Source of the DNA: DASXZH01 sp036502005
GTDB taxonomy: Bacteria > Armatimonadota > Fimbriimonadia > Fimbriimonadales > Fimbriimonadaceae
DNA length: 64,000 bases
Assembly: GCA_036502005.1 (NCBI GenBank)
Contig: DASXZH010000011.1
Location: 1-64,000 of the forward strand
Reading direction: 5' to 3'
How positions within the stretch are numbered: the first letter of the stretch is position 1; each line of letters starts with the position of its first letter. The notes beneath the pieces were generated by a model. It had not been told where the DNA came from and did no database searches. It was given only the letters and a program-made list of their open reading frames with translations. Below are positions 1-6,804 of the stretch, one piece after another. The translations under genes and the position numbers were made by a program.

Positions 1-142
1 TGATATCTACCTCCACATATACAATCAGGAAAGACTTCACTCTTCATTAGGATACAAATCCCCTGACCAGTTCTACCGAGAGGCTCTAAATGTCTCTTAA
101 CAACTTATCAATAGGTGTTTACAAAAAAGGGCTCACTCCACA
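1..142 (+). mobile_element. Right end of an IS3-family insertion sequence
   Basis: The first 100 bases encode the C-terminus of an IS3-type transposase, followed by about 40 non-coding bases and then unrelated sequence. IS3-family ends run TG...CA. A CA at 141-142, and another at 134-135 closing GGGCTCA, are the candidate outer ends. The left part of the element lies outside the window, so neither the inverted repeat pairing nor the target duplication can be checked. The exact end is therefore uncertain by several bases. Confidence 0.65.
2..100 (+). CDS. IS3-family transposase, C-terminal fragment
   Basis: This frame is open from the window edge to a TAA at 98-100. It encodes the typical end of an IS3 OrfB integrase-core transposase: YNQERLHSSLGYKSPDQFY, the YN-x-R-xH-SLGY-x-P-xxF block that closes the DDE catalytic domain in this family. 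The protein is truncated by the window, so whether the transposase is intact cannot be judged. It places a mobile element directly next to the accessory genes on its right. Confidence 0.9.
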   Translation, partial: DIYLHIYNQERLHSSLGYKSPDQFYREALNVS

Positions 143-167
143 ATAGGCCAGATTTGAATCTAAGCGG

Positions 168-638
168 CTACTGCCAGTGGCCGCCAGCGCCACCACAAGC
201 CGAACAGGTTACGGTGCCATCAAAGCCGCAAAATGGGCATTCTGGCGGAGGCGGGGGTATCGAGTCTTCAGGTGTAGGCGTCCAGTTAGATTGGAGGTAG
301 TGCCTGCCGCCACAATAGGGGCATTTCATTCGGCCCTTTCCACCGCACACCGCGCAAGCGATCCACTGTTGAGATCGCTGAGTATAGGAGCTGTCAGAAT
401 TTGTGGAGGTAACGTTCTGCGTCGGTGACACCGCTGTGGTGTTTTGGGGCCGAATCACAGGATCGGCAACAGCGGTTTTCGTTGCCGAATCTATTTTCCA
501 AATAATGAAAGCCATGAAGGCAAAGAAGGCGACGAATCCTATGAGCACCCATTGAAGAAAACCCTGAGCAGCTTTACGCCCAAAAACAAGTGAAACTAGG
601 GCGGCAAACGCCATTACCATAAAGGCTATTTGAAGCAT
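168..638 (-). CDS. Membrane protein with DnaJ-like CxxC zinc repeats
   Basis: A 156-residue protein of unknown function. Two hydrophobic segments at about residues 1-20 and 28-48 form an N-terminal membrane hairpin. A polar Thr/Ser-rich linker follows, then a Cys-rich C-terminus. That region has four CxxC pairs in the pattern CAVCGGKGRMKCPYCGG and CPFCGFDGTVTCSACGGAGG, resembling the CxxCxGxG repeats of the DnaJ central domain, so two zinc sites are likely. An internal run of five prolines separates the two halves. It is encoded opposite to the XRE regulator, with 35 bp between the two starts. The family match is by motif only; it could be a quality-control or redox-linked membrane protein. 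Confidence 0.7.
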   Translation of the reverse strand: MLQIAFMVMAFAALVSLVFGRKAAQGFLQWVLIGFVAFFAFMAFIIWKIDSATKTAVADPVIRPQNTTAVSPTQNVTSTNSDSSYTQRSQQWIACAVCGGKGRMKCPYCGGRHYLQSNWTPTPEDSIPPPPPECPFCGFDGTVTCSACGGAGGHWQ

Positions 639-673
639 GTGTTACTTATTAGGTTACATCAAATCGCCTAGTT

Positions 674-946
674 TTGGTAGTGCCAGATAAGAGAGCGCGA
701 CCAGGAGAACCGAGGAATAGGAATAAGGATCGTCTTAGCAGGCCCGAATACACCGTTCTTAAGCAGAGGATCGTAGCTGCGTTGGAAACTTCTGGACTGA
801 GCCAACGACAAGTGTCTGCTAAAATGCGCATGCCAAGTTCATTCTTAAACAAGGTGCTAAATGGAACTCGTCCAATCGAGCTCACGGAGTTACACGATCT
901 AGCGGCCGTCCTAAATACGACATTTGATCACCTTACAGGAATGTAG
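674..946 (+). CDS. XRE-family helix-turn-helix regulator
   Basis: A 90-residue protein with a Cro/CI-type helix-turn-helix at about residues 28-88: LKQRIVAALETSGLSQRQVS is helix 1 to 2, followed by the recognition stretch around PSSFLNKVLNGTRPIELTEL and the closing LAAVLNTTFDHL. The reading starts at TTG 674, or possibly GTG 680; no convincing Shine-Dalgarno sequence is seen. The N-terminal 20 residues are basic and probably disordered. It lies upstream of, and in the same direction as, the proline-tail cluster, and divergent from the zinc-finger membrane gene, so it could regulate either. That role is inferred from position only. Confidence 0.8.
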   Translation: MVVPDKRARPGEPRNRNKDRLSRPEYTVLKQRIVAALETSGLSQRQVSAKMRMPSSFLNKVLNGTRPIELTELHDLAAVLNTTFDHLTGM

Positions 947-1038
947 TCGGTTCAAAACAGCCCTTTACGGTCTGACTACGTGGTTCGAAATGGCTCCGAC
1001 TAAACCAAAAGTCTGCTCGTCTCTTAGAACAGATTCTC

Positions 1039-1347
1039 ATGGCTGAACTTTACAAAATGACCAAGGGCCAAGCAGCTATTATATATCGGCAACAGGCCAA
1101 AGAATACGAAAAATTGGGCGGAAACAAAAGCAGTCTAAACAATCTTGTTCCTGGCTTTAGCAAGGCGTATAAAGCAACTGCGGACTACGCCTATAGAGTG
1201 GCAAACGACCTGGAAAAGAATCCAGGCGACGTCGTGGAGATTGAGATGAACTCAACCTCTCCTGTAGATGTTGTCAGCTTTCGCGAGAAGGTGCTTGCGG
1301 ATTGTGTCACTGAGCCGTTTCTTGCAGGGCTAAGTCACTCCGATTAG
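1039..1347 (+). CDS. Hypothetical protein, 102 aa
   Basis: I do not recognise this protein. It is 102 residues, predicted largely helical and soluble, with a Lys/Ala/Tyr-rich first half (YRQQAKEYEKLGGNKSS) and an acidic middle. It starts at ATG 1039, 92 bp after the XRE regulator and in the same direction, and ends 88 bp before the proline-tailed membrane gene. No catalytic motif, Cys cluster or membrane segment is visible. Its composition matches its neighbours, so it is probably real and part of the same accessory block. Confidence 0.55.
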   Translation: MAELYKMTKGQAAIIYRQQAKEYEKLGGNKSSLNNLVPGFSKAYKATADYAYRVANDLEKNPGDVVEIEMNSTSPVDVVSFREKVLADCVTEPFLAGLSHSD

Positions 1348-1435
1348 ATTTTCACGCACTTGCTTTATTGCGGTTCTTCCATGGCGTTAGGGTGCCATTT
1401 ATCTCTATGTCTCTCCCATCTTGGATGTTTGGATA

Positions 1436-2143
1436 ATGTGGAAATTGTTGATAGATCTCATCTTATTTCTGGCTCGCGGGATCAAGCCAGAGCCACTTAA
1501 AGATGGCTCTGCCCCCGTTATTCAAGTAGAAGCGACCGCTAAGGAGCAGGAAGCTGAGCGAAAGCGGGCAAACGAAGCCACATATAACACTTATCGAGAA
1601 CATCTCTGGACGCTACGGCAAACGAACTTTGACAAAGCTGACAATATGATCCTCACTCTCTCGAGTGCTTTGCTCACTTTTTCAGTAGCGTTCTTAAAGG
1701 ACATCGTTCACGCGAAGGATTTCGGGGGACTAGGATGGCTAGTGGCTTCGTGGATATTTCTCGCTTTCGCCATTCTAGTTTGCTTCTGCAGTTTCTATGT
1801 AAGCAGAAAAACCATGGAAAGGCAAGATGAGCTGGCGTACGAGTATTACATTCAAGACAAGGATCACGATTTTAGGAAGGAAAACAAATGGCTGCGAGGG
1901 ACTGAGGTGTGCAACTTCATCGCGGCCGCTTGTTTTGTGGTCGGTATTGCACTTACGATATACTCGGTGAGTGCGAACCTCGCACAAAAAGGATCGGACC
2001 AAGTGAGTACATCAAGCAACGATAAAAGCGGCAAAGGCAGCAGCCAACAGCAGCCCCAAAAGGGTGGCGGCCAATCCAACCCAAAGCCTTCCGAAGTAAG
2101 AAAAGAGGGCGCTATTCCTCCGCCACCGCCGAAAAAGAAGTAG
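1436..2143 (+). CDS. Three-TM membrane protein with C-terminal polyproline tail
   Basis: A 235-residue protein from ATG 1436 (a TTG at 1421 is an alternative start). It has an N-terminal hydrophobic stretch, a charged coiled-coil-like region (KEQEAERKRANEATYNTYRE), then three membrane segments at about residues 71-90, 99-122 and 158-182. After the last segment come about 50 residues rich in Ser, Lys, Gln and Gly, ending in GAIPPPPPKKK. The arrangement recalls small multi-TM effector proteins of bacterial conflict systems such as SLATT, but no family assignment can be made by eye. The two tiny genes that follow end in the same kind of proline/basic tail, which ties the group together. The gap to the next gene is 26 bp. 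Confidence 0.75.
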   Translation: MWKLLIDLILFLARGIKPEPLKDGSAPVIQVEATAKEQEAERKRANEATYNTYREHLWTLRQTNFDKADNMILTLSSALLTFSVAFLKDIVHAKDFGGLGWLVASWIFLAFAILVCFCSFYVSRKTMERQDELAYEYYIQDKDHDFRKENKWLRGTEVCNFIAAACFVVGIALTIYSVSANLAQKGSDQVSTSSNDKSGKGSSQQQPQKGGGQSNPKPSEVRKEGAIPPPPPKKK

Positions 2144-2169
2144 ACGCTAGACCGAGGTGAGATTAAAGA

Positions 2170-2310
2170 ATGGGTAGCAAGTCAACAGGTGGTAAAGGAG
2201 GCGGTAAGAGCCCCAGTAAACCCATTAGCCCGAATAAGGGAAGAGACTATCCAACTGACCCTAAACCTAGCACAGGCGCCGTACCGCCTCCGCCACCCCC
2301 GAAAAAATAA
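2170..2310 (+). CDS. Small protein (46 aa) ending in PPPPPPKK
   Basis: ATG 2170 is preceded by a GAGGTGAG Shine-Dalgarno sequence and opens a 46-codon frame. The product is rich in Gly, Lys, Ser and Pro, has no hydrophobic core and ends GAVPPPPPPKK. The tail is the same as in the larger protein upstream and in the small protein downstream, although the rest of the three sequences differ. It is therefore very likely a genuine short gene rather than a chance frame. It is probably disordered. The tail could bind a partner with a proline-recognising fold or impose EF-P-dependent slow translation; both ideas are inference. Confidence 0.75.
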   Translation: MGSKSTGGKGGGKSPSKPISPNKGRDYPTDPKPSTGAVPPPPPPKK

Positions 2311-2326
2311 AAACTAGGAGAAAACC

Positions 2327-2479
2327 ATGTCTCAGAAACCGCTTCCTCCTCAGCCAAAGCAAACGCCGAGCCAACCTCCACGCGAAGGGCCCAAGCCTTC
2401 TCAACCACAGACGCCTAACTCTGCGCCTGGGCGTATCGAAAGGGGAGCTACACCTCCTCCACCGCCCCCTAGGAGGTAG
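2327..2479 (+). CDS. Small Pro/Gln-rich protein (50 aa) ending in PPPPPPRR
   Basis: ATG 2327, with TAGGAGA 7 bases upstream, opens a 50-codon frame. The product is about one third proline, with Gln, Ser and Lys, and ends RGATPPPPPPRR. It follows the 46-residue gene by 16 bp. The last two Arg codons (AGG AGG) together with the T of the stop also form a perfect AGGAGGT ribosome-binding site for the next gene, so this tail is coupled physically to downstream translation. No fold is expected. It is the third consecutive protein with the same C-terminal signature. Confidence 0.75.
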   Translation: MSQKPLPPQPKQTPSQPPREGPKPSQPQTPNSAPGRIERGATPPPPPPRR

Positions 2480-2483
2480 AGCC

Positions 2484-2873
2484 ATCGACTACGAAGACGA
2501 TCTTTGTTATAAAGCTTCTCACTACTTGCTCGAAGGGAATGACTTAAAAGCTCTTGGAGTGCTCCTGTCATGCAACGCGAGGTACAGCTACGAGACTCCC
2601 TCTGATCCTGCAAAGATCGTCCTAACTGGTTCAAGAGCCATTTACAATAAATTACAGGATCATCGCGATCTTGAACTGGCTCTGATTAAGAAAGCATTCG
2701 AGGTGGCTGACGGAGGGCGCGTAGACGTCGAAGCGCGCTATCATTTTGAAGTAGTGGAGCAACCTTGGAAGGAGCGGATTAAGGCGAAGATTCCAGACAG
2801 CGATGTGATTGAGGCCGAATACACAGAGGTCGTAGAGATAGCCTCCCAGGCCAGCCTGCCTGAAAATGTATAG
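2484..2873 (+). CDS. Hypothetical soluble protein, probably starting at a non-standard ATC
   Basis: I do not recognise the family. The frame reads DYEDDLCYKASHYLLEGNDL and continues helical and acidic to the stop at 2873. The first ordinary start, TTG 2526, has no ribosome-binding site and would cut a plausible N-terminal helix. A perfect AGGAGGT at 2471-2477 lies 6 bases before an ATC codon at 2484, exactly where a start is expected, so either ATC initiates or an ATG was misread. The gene is the fourth of a tight series (gap 4 bp) and the only one without a proline tail, which makes it the obvious candidate partner of the tails. Confidence 0.65.
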   Translation: MDYEDDLCYKASHYLLEGNDLKALGVLLSCNARYSYETPSDPAKIVLTGSRAIYNKLQDHRDLELALIKKAFEVADGGRVDVEARYHFEVVEQPWKERIKAKIPDSDVIEAEYTEVVEIASQASLPENV

Positions 2874-2922
2874 TAGTTAATGGCCAACGGTCAATAAAGA
2901 CCTTGGGTCCAAGCTACGTTGA

Positions 2923-3090
2923 CTATTTTTTCTTATAGTGCAATTCTGAGCTTGAAGCCTTGACACGCGCGTCTAGGGAAGTTTGACGCTCGGTAGCCCG
3001 TGCAACCGACTTCTTGGCATAAACGCTATCTGTCTTCAGCGTCTTACTACTGCTGGCACAGTCCTTTTTAGTGAACGGGGTCTTTGGCAT
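2923..3090 (-). CDS. Small Lys/Ser-rich protein (55 aa) linked to the GAF gene
   Basis: ATG at 3090 lies 7 bp downstream of the stop of the two-TM GAF gene, on the same strand. The 55-residue product begins MPKTPFTKKDCASSSKTLKT and ends ELHYKKK. It is strongly basic (Lys, Arg, Ser) with no hydrophobic segment and looks disordered or nucleic-acid/partner binding. A second tiny Lys-rich gene of similar size and composition lies at 4202-4339, also beside membrane/regulatory genes. It is easily missed because of its length; the spacing and composition are the evidence that it is real. Confidence 0.6.
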   Translation of the reverse strand: MPKTPFTKKDCASSSKTLKTDSVYAKKSVARATERQTSLDARVKASSSELHYKKK

Positions 3091-3097
3091 ATTGAAC

Positions 3098-4021
3098 TCA
3101 ATTCTTATACGACAAGTATAAGCCAAGAATGGCTGCAAATGTCTTAAAAACGTCGAGACTATCTTCTTCGTTAAAGACGTGCGGAGAGTCACTTGAGATG
3201 CAAACTGCTCCCTTTGTCTCTCCGTTGACTTTGAATGGCACCGATGCGAGTGCCCTGTATCGTTCCCGATCGGTTGCGTCATACTCGCTCAAATATTCTG
3301 CGGACTTGTGCAAATCACCTGTAATGATGGGGCGTTGCTGCGTAACTGCTTGCCCCACGTGCGAAGTGGCAAGTGGCCACTCCCTTTTTCTCGGACTATC
3401 ACATGAAGACTGATACATCGGCTTCAGTGTTGTTCCATCTAAAATGAAGACCGTCACAATAAAGTTTGCTGTTTCATTGGTGATGTTGAAAACGTAATCG
3501 CTCCACGTGAGATAGGGCGTACAGATTGCTTCCAAATCCTTCTCTAGGTCAGTCTGTGTTCCATTCGCTTGTCCATTCAGAATATCTCTGGCGATCTCCA
3601 GCGATTCCGCATCACACTGTGCGGCCGACCCATAACTGTTCCGCTGAAGCAGAAGCAGCTTGGATCGGGCAATGAGGCCCTCCCTCTGCCTAAGCAACCT
3701 ATCGTAAGCCACAACAATGTTTGCTGGCGTGGTGGGCCCCATTAGTGACACTGCGAACAGGCCAGCTTGCACTATTAACAAGAAACCAATCGCAATCCAT
3801 GCCGAATACTTGATAGAATCGTCGGATCCTGCAACTATGTTTACGAAAAAAGCAACGGCTGCTGGAACGACAACCATTGACAATATTTGAATCGTAACCA
3901 TGCTACGATTCGACTTTCCCGCTTGTAAGGCAATTTCCTTAAAGACCGCCCGAATACGATTTTCCGCGGGAAGGTCAAGTATCTCATCTAGTTCTTCCTC
4001 TAGATTAGGAAGGTCGTGCAT
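3098..4021 (-). CDS. Two-TM protein with C-terminal GAF sensor domain
   Basis: A 307-residue protein. An acidic N-terminal helix (about 1-35) leads to two membrane segments at about residues 43-63 and 73-95. A helical linker to about 160 follows, then a GAF-like domain at about 160-305: LEAICTPYLTWSDYVFNITN, then GQAVTQQRPIITGDLHKS, then RALASVPFKVNGETKGAVCISSDSP, and a final helix FKTFAAILGLYLS. GAF domains bind small ligands or cyclic nucleotides. No output domain is fused, so signalling must pass through the membrane part or through the tiny basic protein encoded 7 bp downstream. The region 4022-4200 upstream is shared with a divergent tiny gene. Confidence 0.75.
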   Translation of the reverse strand: MHDLPNLEEELDEILDLPAENRIRAVFKEIALQAGKSNRSMVTIQILSMVVVPAAVAFFVNIVAGSDDSIKYSAWIAIGFLLIVQAGLFAVSLMGPTTPANIVVAYDRLLRQREGLIARSKLLLLQRNSYGSAAQCDAESLEIARDILNGQANGTQTDLEKDLEAICTPYLTWSDYVFNITNETANFIVTVFILDGTTLKPMYQSSCDSPRKREWPLATSHVGQAVTQQRPIITGDLHKSAEYLSEYDATDRERYRALASVPFKVNGETKGAVCISSDSPHVFNEEDSLDVFKTFAAILGLYLSYKN

Positions 4022-4133
4022 GGATTAAGTGTACACACCATCGTGGGTTAATAGGGATCAGTATATGTGCTCGTCGAAAGGTGCATAAAAAACCGATACA
4101 GTGAATCTTTTTATAGATTAGTAGACATTTGCG

Positions 4134-4149
4134 GCCCCTTGAAAGGGGC
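4134..4149. other. Short GC hairpin in divergent intergenic region
   Basis: GCCCCTT-GA-AAGGGGC forms a 7-bp perfect stem within an AT-rich divergent intergenic region, 35 bp before the ribosome-binding site of the tiny gene at 4202. No T-tract follows. It could be a regulator site or a leader hairpin; nothing else decides between these. Confidence 0.4.
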
Positions 4150-4201
4150 TAAAACGTCGTAATGGTGCGTCAACTTGACCACAAAGGAGGTGAAGCGCAA
4201 C

Positions 4202-4339
4202 ATGAGTGGACCAAAGAAAAGTGAAGTTAAGAAAGCGGCTCAAGATCTAAGTAGTCCGAAAACGTCTGCCAGGCAGAAATCGGAAGCAGCCGAAACGCTG
4301 AACTATCACAAGAACGCAGACAAGAAAAAGGGCAAGTAA
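4202..4339 (+). CDS. Small Lys-rich protein (45 aa)
   Basis: ATG 4202 has an excellent AAAGGAGGT ribosome-binding site at 4184-4192, and the gene is followed by a strong intrinsic terminator at 4361-4397, so it is a complete single-gene transcription unit. The 45-residue product (MSGPKKSEVKKAAQDL..., ending NADKKKGK) is highly basic and helical, without a membrane segment. It resembles in size and composition the tiny protein at 2923-3090. Function is unknown; nucleic-acid binding or a partner of an adjacent regulator is possible. Confidence 0.75.
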   Translation: MSGPKKSEVKKAAQDLSSPKTSARQKSEAAETLNYHKNADKKKGK

Positions 4340-4360
4340 GCTCTATTTGCCCATTGGACC

Positions 4361-4397
4361 AGGTCGTACGGCTTAACCAGCGCACGACCTTTCTTTT
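4361..4397 (+). terminator. Intrinsic terminator after small Lys-rich gene
   Basis: AGGTCGTACG and CGCACGACCT form a stem of nine pairs with one mismatch around a 10-base loop, followed immediately by TTCTTTT. It ends the single-gene unit at 4202-4339. A competing outer pairing exists (GGACCAGG at 4356-4363 with CCTGGTCC near 4413). Confidence 0.75.
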
Positions 4398-4484
4398 GCC
4401 CTTGACAACGGAGCCTGGTCCATCTCAGCCGCTCATTGGCGTGGCGAAACCCCCGAGCCAATATGCCCGTAAAGATACTGCTGT

Positions 4485-5330
4485 ATGGTCGAGGATAATT
4501 TAGATCAACTCTTAACAAAATTGGACGACCTCCCAGGATCGTGGATAGAGCTTTCCGCTTTCATTCTTTCCTGGATCCCTTACATCGACGGTCCCACCAG
4601 TATGGTTCCCCTGTACTTTAAAAACAAGAGAGCTCAGAAACGTCAGGAGGATTTACTTAAAGAGTTCGCCAGACTAATCCAAGACTTGGAGATTAGAATA
4701 GACAGCCCAGTTAAGTTCGATCAGATTCAATGCCTAACTTACAAGGTTCTAGAGGGTGTGGCCCACGAGAGTTCCCAGGAAAAGCTCGATGCGTTTGCTA
4801 CGTTCCTTGGGAATGCCGCCAAGAACATCGAAACAGGCGACCGATCTGCGGACGGGCTAGAGTTCATGCTTTCAAAGCTTGCGCAGCTCACAAACATAGA
4901 GCTAAGGGCTCTGGCCGCAATCCTGGATGCCGCTGAGAAATGGCAGGCTCGATTGGACGAAATGAACCCTGACGATGGCAGACCTGGTCTAAAGTTTCTC
5001 AAATGTTTAGCGCGTGAAGACATCCAGATGGTTTTCAATATGCCCCAACAAGAACCTGTTGATGGAGAGTTCTGGATGTTCGCAAGCTGCCTTTTGTTTA
5101 AGATGAAGCCAGAAGATTCTTCCTACATCACGGAAACTCTGAAGAGCTTAGCGCTAAAGGGTTTTCTTAGTTCGGTTAATGGCCAGGGTGAGCCCAGTGA
5201 GCTGGCGTTTCTAAATCTATTGAGAAACCTAGAAGACTTTAAGTATTACATCACTCCAATCAGCTACGAAATTCAATATATTGCGCTTACACGTGCGACA
5301 CGTACCTCCGAAACCAGAGCTGCTTTATAA
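4485..5330 (+). CDS. Hypothetical helical protein, 281 aa
   Basis: I do not recognise this protein. It is 281 residues, mostly alpha-helical, acidic and Leu-rich. A hydrophobic patch at about residues 22-45 (IELSAFILSWIPYIDG) is followed by a charged coiled-coil-like stretch (KNKRAQKRQEDLLKEFARLI). The middle has repeated LAQLTNIELRALAAILDAAE-type helices, as in helical-repeat or DUF4393-like proteins. No catalytic motif is seen. The next gene begins 1 base after its stop, and a nuclease-like gene follows, so it probably forms a three-gene unit with them. Confidence 0.65.
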   Translation: MVEDNLDQLLTKLDDLPGSWIELSAFILSWIPYIDGPTSMVPLYFKNKRAQKRQEDLLKEFARLIQDLEIRIDSPVKFDQIQCLTYKVLEGVAHESSQEKLDAFATFLGNAAKNIETGDRSADGLEFMLSKLAQLTNIELRALAAILDAAEKWQARLDEMNPDDGRPGLKFLKCLAREDIQMVFNMPQQEPVDGEFWMFASCLLFKMKPEDSSYITETLKSLALKGFLSSVNGQGEPSELAFLNLLRNLEDFKYYITPISYEIQYIALTRATRTSETRAAL

Positions 5331-5331
5331 A

Positions 5332-5454
5332 ATGGAAGACCGCCCATTGGAGCAAAAGATTCAAAAGTTGGACGACGCCGTTGTCGGAACAGGTCTCGAC
5401 GTTGAGAATCTTCTCATTCAACTTATAGGAATCCGCAATTCGACACGTGCCTGA
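5332..5454 (+). CDS. Small protein (40 aa) between helical and nuclease-like genes
   Basis: ATG 5332 starts 1 base after the upstream stop and encodes 40 residues: MEDRPLEQKIQKLDDAVVGT... ending in IGIRNSTRA. An amphipathic helix with Leu/Ile/Val spacing is visible. The downstream nuclease-like gene begins 23 bp after its stop. No ribosome-binding site is obvious, so translational coupling with the upstream gene is likely. It repeats the local habit of placing a very small gene next to each larger unknown gene. Confidence 0.55.
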   Translation: MEDRPLEQKIQKLDDAVVGTGLDVENLLIQLIGIRNSTRA

Positions 5455-5477
5455 TCTTTTCTAAGGAAGCCATTGTC

Positions 5478-6371
5478 GTGAAATACAGGATGCAAATCGA
5501 AGCGCTTAAGATTACGCGTGAACGTATCGTGCAGGATGCTATTCGATTTCCAGATCTGAATTCGCAGGTATATGCACTAGCATCTTCGGTAATTGAAGAG
5601 TTCCTTGGGTGGCATTGGCGTCGACATTTTCTAGGCACCGATGCTAATGACCCATTCTTTAGAATGGACAAGCTCGAATGCGAAGCGGATGTCACGATAG
5701 CCCGAACGGTATCTCTCGGGGAGATGCTTTTAAACTTACAGGACGTGGAAGGATTTGAAGACTGCTTGAAGCGCTTGAAATCAGGTACCCGACCAGACGA
5801 TACGTACTGCGAGTTTGAAGTGGGAAAGCTTTTGCGTATGCGAGGGCGCCCATTTAGATTTGTTGAGAGTAGCGGGAGTCTAGGCAACGATTACGACATT
5901 GAAATGTTCTGGCCAGATGGAAAGACTGTACCAGTGGAGACCAAGTGCAAGCTCGACAGCACTACGCTCTCTACTAAAACAGTGCGGGACACATTAGAAA
6001 GGGCACGCACGCAGCTACCGAAATCTGGAAAAGGATTCATATTCCTCAAAGTGCCACAGGGGTGGGTCTTAGAGGGCCGAACTTTTAAGACCGACGCCCT
6101 GGAGATGTTGGAAGCCTGCGCTGAAGGCCTCTTGGCAAGAACAAGCCGCGTTGTTTCCGTGAAGATATATTCACACTACATCTTACAAAAGCCTCCGTTT
6201 GTTGGATCAGGTTATGTGGTCCATGAGGTGCCCTCTTGCAAGGATCCTTTGCAGGAAAACTGGCCCATTTTTGAAAAGGCAACCATCAGTAGTATAAGTC
6301 CGACTTGGCTCGATTTCTTTCACTTCACGGAAGGCCAGATGATCCCCATGGAATCGCCAAAAACTACGTAA
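5478..6371 (+). CDS. PD-(D/E)XK-like nuclease domain protein
   Basis: A 297-residue protein from GTG 5478 (ATG 5490 is an alternative). The centre carries a restriction-endonuclease-fold signature. There is an acidic residue in CEFEVGKLLRMRG (about E114), then GNDYDIEMFWPDGKTVPVETK, in which D140 and E154-x-K156 give the D...ExK catalytic pattern with a beta-hairpin between them. This motif hydrolyses DNA or RNA with Mg2+. The N-terminal 100 residues are helical and hold a Trp/His-rich patch (EEFLGWHWRRHFLG). It is the last gene of a three-gene unit with two unknown proteins, an arrangement typical of defence or selfish modules. Substrate is unknown. Confidence 0.65.
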   Translation: MKYRMQIEALKITRERIVQDAIRFPDLNSQVYALASSVIEEFLGWHWRRHFLGTDANDPFFRMDKLECEADVTIARTVSLGEMLLNLQDVEGFEDCLKRLKSGTRPDDTYCEFEVGKLLRMRGRPFRFVESSGSLGNDYDIEMFWPDGKTVPVETKCKLDSTTLSTKTVRDTLERARTQLPKSGKGFIFLKVPQGWVLEGRTFKTDALEMLEACAEGLLARTSRVVSVKIYSHYILQKPPFVGSGYVVHEVPSCKDPLQENWPIFEKATISSISPTWLDFFHFTEGQMIPMESPKTT

Positions 6372-6455
6372 GAACTTGCTTGGACACAAACAGTTCCTTT
6401 CTAAGAAGGAATTGCCGAGTTATGGACGAGCAGCCCGAAAATTATTGCAACCTAA

Positions 6456-6692
6456 CTATGAAGGGATGTCCATTGGAGGAGGGAGGGGTCCTGTACCAAA
6501 ACCAATGTTCAAGACGTCCACCATTGGAGCTTGGAACCCGCAAAGAGCACACGAAAAAGTCTCAGTCATGTCCTCCAAGTTGGCTTCATCTTCTGGCATC
6601 GGCAAGACCCCAATGTGCCCGCAGCAGGGACATTTTGTGGGCCACCCCTCATCCAAATTGATAGAGACACAATTTTCGTTTATGATTCGCAT
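6456..6692 (-). CDS. Small putative zinc-ribbon protein, 78 aa
   Basis: This minus-strand frame of 78 residues contains TKCPCCGH and SCALCGF 28 residues apart, a two-CxxC zinc-ribbon spacing, and ends in a Pro-rich tail (GTGPLPPPMDIPS). Several overlapping plus-strand frames exist but lack any recognisable feature, so the Cys pattern favours this strand. It is convergent with the nuclease-like gene. Function is unknown; small zinc ribbons of this type are often nucleic-acid-binding accessory proteins. Confidence 0.45.
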   Translation of the reverse strand: MRIINENCVSINLDEGWPTKCPCCGHIGVLPMPEDEANLEDMTETFSCALCGFQAPMVDVLNIGFGTGPLPPPMDIPS

Positions 6693-6804
6693 TTATTGCT
6701 GACGTTTTTGGGTTCTACCAGGTCTCAACGGAGTTTGCATTTATTGTATTGTCAACCATGCGACTGGAAACAACTGCTAATGCGTAAGAAATTTTGGCTA
6801 ACGC

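Noticed and set aside
6376..6702. Plus-strand frames overlapping the zinc-ribbon gene at 6456-6692
   Set aside because: Low-complexity composition without motif; the opposite strand has two properly spaced CxxC pairs.
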